Shown piece by piece: positions 1-6,232 of a stretch of 24,349 bases of DNA. Each line of letters begins with the position of its first letter. The stretch's first letter is position 1. Both the position numbers and the translations under genes were made by a program. The stretch covers positions 1 through 24,349 of the forward strand of contig DEPQ01000009.1 in assembly GCA_002358855.1 (NCBI GenBank). The letters are read 5' to 3'. Below the pieces are notes generated by a model. The model searched no databases, was not told the DNA's origin, and worked only from the letters and a program-made list of their open reading frames with translations. Source of the stretch: Bacteroidales bacterium UBA3388. GTDB lineage: Bacteria > Bacteroidota > Bacteroidia > Bacteroidales > P3.

Positions 1-14
1 TCAAAAGCATAACC

Positions 15-23
15 TACCTTTGC
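15..23 (+). promoter_or_regulatory. Bacteroidota-type -7 promoter box upstream of the first secreted-protein gene
   Basis: TACCTTTGC matches the Bacteroidota -7 consensus TAnnTTTG. It lies 127 bases before the ATG at 150, which leaves a long leader containing a hairpin. The -33 box would fall before the window starts, so only half of the promoter is visible. Confidence 0.45.
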
Positions 24-45
24 AAGAACAATTTAAGCAAATAGA

Positions 46-80
46 GATGTTTGCTTCATCTCTTGCTTTGAGCAAACATC
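46..80 (+). promoter_or_regulatory. Perfect 10-bp hairpin in the 5' leader
   Basis: GATGTTTGCT (46-55) is the exact reverse complement of AGCAAACATC (71-80), with a 15-base loop. The following bases (attaaaataa) are not a T tract, so this does not look like a rho-independent terminator for plus-strand transcription. It lies between the -7 box at 15-23 and the strong ribosome-binding site AAGGAGG just before 150. A leader structure affecting mRNA stability or regulation is possible, as is a remnant of an upstream element. Confidence 0.45.
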
Positions 81-149
81 ATTAAAATAAATCCAATCAA
101 AGCAAGGAGAAATTAAATTTTTTATATTCTAAATTTAAGGAGGAATAAA

Positions 150-1454
150 ATGAAAAGAAGTATAATATTACTATTGGTATTACTGCCAATAGTCGCATTT
201 TCACAAATGCAAAATATAATAAGTCAAGGAAATACCGCAACAACACAAAGGCAAATTACATATGGTAACAATATTGCTATTGATTCTAATTTGATTAGAA
301 TTAGAAGTATAGATGAAAACAATTTAGTTACATCTATACCATTTATTAATCAAGAAACAATATTTTCACTTTCTACAATGGGTACAGTTACAGTAATTGA
401 GCGAAAATTGTTAAGTGTAATAGTTTATGATTTTCAAATTTTCGAAGATTATATTTATTTTTGTGGAAGTGCTCTTAATGGAGGATTTATCGGTTGGACT
501 AAAATAAACGACTTATTTGGTACAACACCTACTCCAATAACAATACAAAAAATAGAAAAACCAATAAAAGCTATTGCTGTAAAAGAATTAGAAGTATATA
601 GATGGCCTGATGGCATACATGTTGCTGCATTAGCTGATAATAGCTATTTAATAGATATGAATACTGCTAATCCAAGCACATATGAAATAATGGAAAGTAG
701 ATATGCTTATAGAAGATTGTCTGTTGGTAAAAATAAAATAGCTACAATAGGAACCGTCAATGATACGTCTATTATAGTAACAGCCTTTGATGCAGGAAAT
801 ATTTCTCAATATACCTATCAAGGTTTTACCCACCCTGAATTAAGATATGATAATTATGTATTAGAAAATTCAAAGTTAAATGCAAATGTATTTACCTTTG
901 CTTATACACATAGAAAGCATACAACAAACGTTTCCTATAAAACAGATTTTATTACATTTGATGCTACCACAGGAATAAATATAGTAAACGACCAATGCTT
1001 AGAGGTGCCTGAAGCAAAATTAGAACCAATAGATTTAGAATACTGCCCAGAGGATAATAGTTTGTTGTATCTTGCAGGAGGACATCATGGTTTTGATGAA
1101 ATATTCCCAATAGAGCCTTTTTTAACTAATACTTATGTTTCGATATCTATTCAACCAAATACATTGATTAATAAAAGAATTAAACAATACAATAGTATAA
1201 TAAGATACGATAATTATTATTACGCCACAGTATCAAAACTATTACAATCAAATAGACTAATTACATTTGATTGTAATAGAAATTCAACAGCACCTTTAAA
1301 TTGTGCAATTTCTTACAATGAAAACGTATTTAATTATTCTTTTTTGAATATAGCAACAATTAATCCAGCTTATATATATCACGTGGGGCAACAAGTGACT
1401 GATGTGTTAAATATTACAAATAGTACTAAAAAGTATTCAATATTATGTCAATAA
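150..1454 (+). CDS. Secreted protein of unknown function, repeat-like beta-rich
   Basis: The product is a 434-residue protein with a clear signal peptide (MKRSIILLLVLLPIVAFSQ), so it is exported across the inner membrane. The start is supported by AAGGAGG about 7 bases upstream, an unusually good Shine-Dalgarno site for this phylum. The mature part is rich in beta-branched residues, Asn and Tyr, with short strand-like segments ending in aromatic-Gly motifs (DYIYFCGSA, GGFIGW). This resembles propeller-like surface proteins that occur as paralogue families in Bacteroidales. I see no catalytic motif and no YPNPA-type T9SS sorting domain at the C-terminus. Codon use is extremely AT-rich. The next gene starts 20 bases downstream, so the two are probably co-transcribed. 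The function is not known to me. Confidence 0.8.
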   Translation: MKRSIILLLVLLPIVAFSQMQNIISQGNTATTQRQITYGNNIAIDSNLIRIRSIDENNLVTSIPFINQETIFSLSTMGTVTVIERKLLSVIVYDFQIFEDYIYFCGSALNGGFIGWTKINDLFGTTPTPITIQKIEKPIKAIAVKELEVYRWPDGIHVAALADNSYLIDMNTANPSTYEIMESRYAYRRLSVGKNKIATIGTVNDTSIIVTAFDAGNISQYTYQGFTHPELRYDNYVLENSKLNANVFTFAYTHRKHTTNVSYKTDFITFDATTGINIVNDQCLEVPEAKLEPIDLEYCPEDNSLLYLAGGHHGFDEIFPIEPFLTNTYVSISIQPNTLINKRIKQYNSIIRYDNYYYATVSKLLQSNRLITFDCNRNSTAPLNCAISYNENVFNYSFLNIATINPAYIYHVGQQVTDVLNITNSTKKYSILCQ

Positions 1455-1474
1455 TAATTTTAAAAATAATCAAT

Positions 1475-2661
1475 ATGAAAAAGAGTTTATTTATTTTAGC
1501 AATTCTATTTTGCTTTACAATAGTAAAGGGGCAAAATGTATCAGATACAATATTTGATGATTATTTCTTGCCTGATTTTATAGATGTAGAAGGTTGTGGT
1601 GATGTTCGTTTTTACGACAATATTGATTCTTTGAATTATCCTTATGAGGGTAATAATTTTTGTCTGAAACGAGGACATTATTTTTTTTGGAATCAGGATT
1701 GTGGATGTACTCATTTGAACAAGGTACTTTGATGCCATATATATTAGACAGAGCTCAACCTTGTTATACAGATACTTTATTAACAATAAAAGGAGTTGCA
1801 GTCGGAGTATATGCTCCTTTCGTTAATCCTTACGTTGACCCTAAAATGAGACATATTCTTTGGGAAGCGTATAATGCTTCTTATCCTTATCCCTCTTATG
1901 ATTATTTTGTAGGAATTTACAACTCAAACCCAAAAGGTAAATTAAAAATAATGAATAGTACATTGGAACGAGAAATTGCTTCTACTGATATAGATACTAA
2001 TTCTGTTTTAATACGTGGGAATGATTATACTTATATGGAGTATTATTTTGATAATCCTGTTAATGTCAATGGGTTGTTTTATATAGTAGAAGATGTAACA
2101 GGTTCATCTACTCGTTTATTTAATATGATATCAACCATAGATTGTTATTCGGAGTGGCCTGCTTTGACTAGGATAGCAGAAGAAGATGCAGAAGATAATG
2201 CTTGGGTGGAATGGGGACAACAATCATTTTACGTTTACCTTGATCCTTGGTTTCCGGAAGATACTATTTGTTCATATTATCTTCGTCCTAATCCTTTTGA
2301 GGAAACCCAAGACAATTATATTCCAAGTACTTGTCAAATGTATATGTTCCCAATCTTTGCAGAAACAGACACTACATTAGGAGATGGCACGTATCCCGAT
2401 ACTAATGTTTGTCTTTATGATGTAAATGTTGATAGATATTCCAATGTTTATCCAAATCCTGCAAGTGATATTGTAACAGTGCAATCATCATTCAAGGTAA
2501 AGGAAATAGAAATACATAACGCCTTAGGACAAGTTGTGTTAAGAAAACAAGGAAGTCAAAACATTGAAACAATAGATGTGTCAAATCTTCAAAGTGGTGC
2601 TTACATTGTAAGAATAAAGACACAAAGAGGCTTTGCAAACAAAAAGATTTTGATAGAATAA
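1475..2661 (+). pseudogene. T9SS-secreted surface protein, split by a frameshift at a T8 run (1681-1688)
   Basis: One gene appears in two frames. The first part starts at ATG 1475 (MKKSLFILAILFCF..., signal peptide) and ends prematurely at 1732. The second part runs in the -1 frame to 2661 and ends in a type A T9SS C-terminal sorting domain (VYPNPASDIVTV near 2448, ending GFANKKILIE). The frames join at the T8 run 1681-1688. A -1 slip there, or nine Ts, gives one continuous 395-residue protein with signal peptide, middle region and sorting domain. The middle part contains CYTDTLLTIKGVAVGV, a pattern I associate with Bacteroidales T9SS cargo. The cause may be sequencing error, genuine decay, a phase-variable tract or programmed slippage. 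An ATG at 1660 gives a 333-residue ORF in the second frame, but this would lack a signal peptide. Function beyond surface export is unknown. Confidence 0.75.
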
Positions 2662-2731
2662 AGAAAAGAGTTAGAAAAATAAAGCAAAGAAATAATTTAA
2701 TAAAGCAAAGAAATAATTTTTTAATTCTTTG
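2661..2731. repeat. 21-bp-period CAAAGAAA repeat element with inverted end copy
   Basis: CAAAGAAA starts at 2685 and at 2706, exactly 21 bases apart. A degenerate copy lies one period earlier (2661-2681). An inverted half-site, ATTCTTTG, occupies 2724-2731 after a 10-base gap. The same spacing appears at 9774-9841 and 11822-11868. Confidence 0.75.
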
Positions 2732-2744
2732 CTTTATTTTTTTT
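2675..2744 (+). terminator. Rho-independent terminator with two alternative 5' arms
   Basis: The 3' arm TTCTTTGCTTTATT (2725-2738) pairs perfectly with 2699-2712 (14 bp, 12-base loop). It also pairs with 2675-2691 (17 bp using 2725-2741, 33-base loop), because the 5' arm is duplicated. A T run at 2737-2744 follows. It sits directly after the stop codon of the T9SS gene at 2661 and probably ends that transcript. Confidence 0.7.
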
Positions 2745-2758
2745 ATTCTTATCTTTGC
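2728..2758 (+). promoter_or_regulatory. Promoter of the dipeptidase operon, overlapping the terminator
   Basis: TTTG at 2728-2731 (-33 box) and TATCTTTGC at 2750-2758 (-7 box, consensus TAnnTTTG) are separated by 18 bases, within the usual Bacteroidota range. The -33 box lies inside the 3' arm of the preceding terminator. The ATG follows 22 bases after the -7 box. Confidence 0.7.
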
Positions 2759-2780
2759 ATAAATAAAACTTTTAAACGCA

Positions 2781-4478
2781 ATGAAAAAACTAAGATTAAG
2801 TATTTTAATATTGGCTATTTCAGCCTTTTTTTCACAATCCTTTGCTTGCACAAGCATATTAGTAACACGTAAAGCCTCAAAAAATGGCTCTACAATCATC
2901 ACTTACGCTGCTGATTCTCACACTCGTTATGGCGATTTATACTATTTACCTGGTGGAGTGCATAAACCGGGCGAAATGATACAGATTTTTGACTACGGAG
3001 ATGGCAGACCGCTTATTCAAATCCCACAAGTAGAACGTACATTCACCGTTATTCGTAATGCAAACGAAGTAGGCTTAGGCATAACCGAAACAACCTTTGG
3101 AGGAAGAGCAGAGCTTGAAAGCAAAACCCCTGCAATCGATTACGGAAGTCTAATAAGACTTGCACTGCAAAGAGCATCTAATGCAAGAGAAGCAATAAAA
3201 GTAATAGCCGAATTAACAGAAACTTACGGTTATTGTTCATCTGGCGAAAGTTTTTCAATAGCAGACGACAAGGAAGTTTGGATTATGGAAATTATAGGAA
3301 AGGGAGAAGAAAAAGGAGCTGTATGGGTAGCGATGAAAATACCAGAAGGCTACATTTCTGCACACGCAAATCACGCTCGAATCACAACTTTCCCTCTTCA
3401 AACAAAGAAATCCTTTAAAAGTATAAGTTCAAAATCACTTAAAAACATATTTCGTCCAGAAGTAGAAGTAGTTTATAGCCACGATGTCATTACATTCGCA
3501 CGCAAAAAAGGCTATTTCAACGGCAAAGACGAAGAATTTTCGTTCTCAGACACATACGCACCAATCAATTTCTCTGCTGCACGCGGTTGCGAGAGTCGTG
3601 TATGGTCAATTTTCCGCCGTTGCAATTCCCAAATGCAACAATACGAAAACTATGCTATGGGATTAGATTTAAAAAATCGTATGCCACTTTGGATAAAGCC
3701 AGATAATTTACTAAGTGTTCAAGATGTAATGGAGTTAATGCGAGATCACTTTCAAGGAACAAAGATGGATATGACACAAGACTTAGGAGCAGGTCCATTT
3801 AAATGTCCTTACCGTTGGAGACCAATGGGTTTTTCGGTTGATGGCGTAGAATACGTACACGAAAGAGCAATTTCAACACAACAAACAGGCTTTTCAATGG
3901 TTATAGAATCAAGAGAAAATATGCCAACTTTTGCAAAAGGATTGATGTGGTTTGGAGTTGATGACACTTATTCAACAGTTTATATGCCAATTTACACAGC
4001 ATTGCAACAAGTAAGTGAATACCTACAAGAAGGAAATGGAGCAATGATAGAATATAGTGAAACATCAATGTTTTGGTTATTTAATTTCGTAACAAATTTT
4101 GCCTACACACGCTACTCTGATATGATAAAAGACATTCGTAAAGAACAAAAACGCTTAGAAGACTCTTTTGTTAGTCAAGCAAATGCTTTTGATAAACAAA
4201 TTCTTTCACTCTCTCAACAAGGCAAAGACATAAAAGAGGCGATAACATCTTTTTCTAACGAGAAAGTTAAAACGACTTTTAACGCTTGGACAAAACTAAA
4301 ACACTATTTATTGGTTAAATACATTGACGGAAACATTAAAAAAGAAAAAGACGGCAAGTTTTTAGAAAGTCCATATCGCAAAGGACAATGCGTAATGCCT
4401 GATCAACCACAATATCCTGCAAAATGGTATGAAGTAATCGTTAAAGACAACGGCGAAGTACTTAAAGTAGTAAAATAA
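2781..4478 (+). CDS. C69-family dipeptidase (N-terminal nucleophile hydrolase), secreted
   Basis: The 565-residue protein belongs to the peptidase C69 (formerly U34) dipeptidases, which remove N-terminal dipeptides. The family is a cysteine-type Ntn hydrolase whose active-site Cys becomes the mature N-terminus. Here the signal peptide (residues 1-22, ending SQSFA) is followed directly by Cys23 in CTSILVTRKAS, exactly where the catalytic Cys is expected. Family features follow: YAADSHTRYGDLYY near residue 43, EVGLGITETTFGG near 97, and GESFSIADDKEVWIMEIIG near 155. The length is typical of Bacteroidales homologues. It likely acts in the periplasm or outside the cell in peptide use. It is the first gene of an operon: the DUF456 gene starts 9 bases after its stop. 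It has its own promoter at 2728-2758. Confidence 0.92.
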   Translation: MKKLRLSILILAISAFFSQSFACTSILVTRKASKNGSTIITYAADSHTRYGDLYYLPGGVHKPGEMIQIFDYGDGRPLIQIPQVERTFTVIRNANEVGLGITETTFGGRAELESKTPAIDYGSLIRLALQRASNAREAIKVIAELTETYGYCSSGESFSIADDKEVWIMEIIGKGEEKGAVWVAMKIPEGYISAHANHARITTFPLQTKKSFKSISSKSLKNIFRPEVEVVYSHDVITFARKKGYFNGKDEEFSFSDTYAPINFSAARGCESRVWSIFRRCNSQMQQYENYAMGLDLKNRMPLWIKPDNLLSVQDVMELMRDHFQGTKMDMTQDLGAGPFKCPYRWRPMGFSVDGVEYVHERAISTQQTGFSMVIESRENMPTFAKGLMWFGVDDTYSTVYMPIYTALQQVSEYLQEGNGAMIEYSETSMFWLFNFVTNFAYTRYSDMIKDIRKEQKRLEDSFVSQANAFDKQILSLSQQGKDIKEAITSFSNEKVKTTFNAWTKLKHYLLVKYIDGNIKKEKDGKFLESPYRKGQCVMPDQPQYPAKWYEVIVKDNGEVLKVVK

Positions 4479-4487
4479 AACAAAACT

Positions 4488-5003
4488 ATGACATATCTTA
4501 TTATAATATTAGCAATACTTCTTGGTGTAATAGGAATCATAGGTGCTATTATGCCCGGATTACCTGGCACTCCGCTGAGTTATCTTGGCATATTAGCCTT
4601 GATTTTTCTTCCTAATTTTCCTGTAAACTCTACCTATCTTGTTGTAATGGGCGTAATCGCTGTGGCAATCACAATACTTGATTACGTAATTCCAATAATT
4701 GGAACAAAAAAATTTGGAGGCACAAAAGCAGGTGTAAGAGGTAGCACAATAGGTCTTATAATTAGCATTTTCGTTTTGCCATTATTAGGAATCACAATAG
4801 GACCTTTTGGAATTTTTGGAATCATTTTAGGACCATTTCTTGGAGCATATTTTGGCGAAATGATTGCTCACAACGACCAAAACGCTTTACGCTCTGCCTT
4901 TGGTTCATTTATAGGATTTATTGCAGGCACTTTCCTCAAAATTATCTTTGGAATAATAGCCTTTATATTTATAATAAAAGACTGTTGGACTTATTTATTT
5001 TAG
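4488..5003 (+). CDS. DUF456 family integral membrane protein
   Basis: The 171-residue protein consists almost entirely of hydrophobic glycine-rich helices, with about five membrane segments. The conserved DUF456 signature PGLPGTPLSY is at residues 23-32. A second glycine-rich half follows (GVRGSTIGLIISIFVLP, then GPFGIFGIILGPFLGAYFGEM). The family's function is unknown to me. It sits between the dipeptidase (9-base gap) and the phosphatase (6-base gap), so all three are probably on one transcript. The short spacing suggests translational coupling. The link to dipeptidase or phosphatase function is not evident from sequence. Confidence 0.88.
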   Translation: MTYLIIILAILLGVIGIIGAIMPGLPGTPLSYLGILALIFLPNFPVNSTYLVVMGVIAVAITILDYVIPIIGTKKFGGTKAGVRGSTIGLIISIFVLPLLGITIGPFGIFGIILGPFLGAYFGEMIAHNDQNALRSAFGSFIGFIAGTFLKIIFGIIAFIFIIKDCWTYLF

Positions 5004-5009
5004 TAAAAA

Positions 5010-5471
5010 ATGGAAAAAATCAAAATACTATTTGTTTGCCACGGCAATATTTGCAGAAGCCCTATGGCAGAGTTTATAATGAAAGATTTAGTCAAGAAGA
5101 AAGGCGTGGAATCTCGCTTTGAAATTGCCTCATGTGCCACAAGCCGAGAAGAAATTGGCAATAGCGTTTACCCTCCTGCAAAAAGAAAACTTGCAGAGCA
5201 TAATATATCTTGCGAAGGCAAAACTGCACGTCAATTTACCAAAGAAGACTATAATTATTACGACTACATAATTGCAATGGATCGCAATAACCTAAGAAAT
5301 CTCACACCATTTGTAAAAGAAGATAAAGAAAACAAAATTTCTCTTATGATGAGTCATTGCCAAGAGAATAAAAACGTAGCAGATCCGTGGTACACAGGAG
5401 ATTTTGATGCCACTTGGCAAGATTTATTCAAAGCCTGCAACTCACTACTTCAAAACCTTCTCGTAGGCTAA
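5010..5471 (+). CDS. Low-molecular-weight protein-tyrosine phosphatase
   Basis: The 153-residue cytoplasmic enzyme hydrolyses phosphotyrosine through a cysteinyl-phosphate intermediate. The P-loop CX5R(S) is at residues 10-17 (CHGNICRS): Cys10 is the nucleophile and Arg16 binds phosphate. The general acid is Asp125 in the DPW motif (VADPWYTGDF). Length and motif order match the LMW-PTP family. In Bacteroidota such enzymes often oppose capsule or exopolysaccharide tyrosine kinases, but no kinase is visible in this window. It is the last gene of the dipeptidase-DUF456 operon. Its final 27 bases overlap the 3' end of the convergent acetyltransferase gene. Confidence 0.95.
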   Translation: MEKIKILFVCHGNICRSPMAEFIMKDLVKKKGVESRFEIASCATSREEIGNSVYPPAKRKLAEHNISCEGKTARQFTKEDYNYYDYIIAMDRNNLRNLTPFVKEDKENKISLMMSHCQENKNVADPWYTGDFDATWQDLFKACNSLLQNLLVG

Positions 5472-5960
5472 CCTTACACTTTCGTACATAACCTTACCAC
5501 AATATTTATAATGCAAGGAAGCAACAAGTCCTTGCATTATTTTATTATCAGGGTGCGTATCTATTCTTATGCTATCGGAAGAAAGTTTTGCTTCATTTTC
5601 TGCAAAAATCATAAATAACTTACCATACCCCTCTCCTACGCAAGAATCACTAACGCAAGCTCTATGAATAGTTGCATAATTCTGCGTTTGCAAAATCCAC
5701 TCTCCTCCTTTAAGGTCATCATACGCCTTTTCACCCGTAAAAACCAATGCTCCGTATGCTAAAATCTTTTCTTCCTTGCACAAAACTCTACCTACACCAT
5801 TTTCAATATCTTGTAAAACGACTTCTTTATTTGGATAGCCGTTTTGCCATTGAGAAATCCCTGCATCGCCAAGTCTTTTTATTGCACAATTTATGATTTC
5901 CACTACATTATCCACCTCATCAAGAGTTGGCTTCCTAAAAACAAATCTTTCTTGATTCAT
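5445..5960 (-). CDS. GNAT family N-acetyltransferase
   Basis: A 171-residue acetyl-CoA-dependent acetyltransferase of the GNAT fold. Motif A, which binds the CoA pyrophosphate, is visible as HRACVSDSCVGEGYGKLF (residues 99-115), with the Q/RxxGxG/A-type turn as GEGYG. A downstream beta-strand segment, IRIDTHPDN (131-139), is typical of the family. The substrate is unknown. I chose ATG at 5960 rather than the upstream TTG at 5990, because the minus-strand -7 box TATATTTG (5995-5988) overlaps that TTG. The gene is divergent from the PspC gene and convergent, with a 27-base overlap, with the phosphatase. Confidence 0.88.
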   Translation of the reverse strand: MNQERFVFRKPTLDEVDNVVEIINCAIKRLGDAGISQWQNGYPNKEVVLQDIENGVGRVLCKEEKILAYGALVFTGEKAYDDLKGGEWILQTQNYATIHRACVSDSCVGEGYGKLFMIFAENEAKLSSDSIRIDTHPDNKIMQGLVASLHYKYCGKVMYESVRLAYEKVLK

Positions 5961-5986
5961 AAAAAATTCAATAAAACTTTGAATTA

Positions 5987-5995
5987 GCAAATATA
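5987..5995 (-). promoter_or_regulatory. -7 box for the GNAT gene
   Basis: On the minus strand TATATTTGC matches TAnnTTTG and ends 26 bases before the ATG at 5960. It forms a closely spaced divergent pair with the plus-strand box at 6013-6021. No clear -33 box was identified. Confidence 0.5.
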
Positions 5996-6012
5996 CAACA
6001 AAAAATTTTCTT

Positions 6013-6021
6013 TATATTTGC
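6013..6021 (+). promoter_or_regulatory. -7 box for the PspC gene
   Basis: TATATTTGC matches TAnnTTTG and lies 16 bases before the ATG at 6038. It faces away from the minus-strand box at 5987-5995 with only 17 bases between, so polymerases at the two promoters would interfere with each other. Confidence 0.55.
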
Positions 6022-6037
6022 AAAAACAAAAAAACAA

Positions 6038-6232
6038 ATGACTATGAAAAAATTGTATCGTTCTAATACAAATAGAAAACTTTGCGGAGTATGTGGTGGA
6101 TTTGCAGAATATTTTGATTTAGACCCTACTATAATGAGACTTTTAGTTGTAATTCTCACTCTTTTTGGAGGAGGTGGATTATTGATATATTTAATTTGTG
6201 CATTAGTTATTCCAAACAATCCAATACAATAA
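6038..6232 (+). CDS. PspC domain small membrane protein
   Basis: The 64-residue protein is essentially a single PspC domain. A basic N-terminus (KKLYRSNTNRKLCGVCGGFAEYF) is followed by DLDPTIMRLLVVI and a glycine-rich membrane helix (GGGGLLIYLICALVIP). PspC domains act with the phage-shock envelope stress response in enterobacteria. In Bacteroidota, stand-alone copies like this are common and their role is less clear. No PspA or PspB partner is nearby. The last 26 bases overlap the 3' end of the convergent GH95 gene. ATG 6038 is followed two codons later by another ATG (6044), which could also be used. Confidence 0.9.
   Translation: MTMKKLYRSNTNRKLCGVCGGFAEYFDLDPTIMRLLVVILTLFGGGGLLIYLICALVIPNNPIQ

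Noticed and set aside
2492..2902. Minus-strand ORF of 136 residues over the terminator region
   Set aside because: Phe/Leu/Lys-rich translation of the A/T-rich hairpin and of two well-supported plus-strand genes; no motif.
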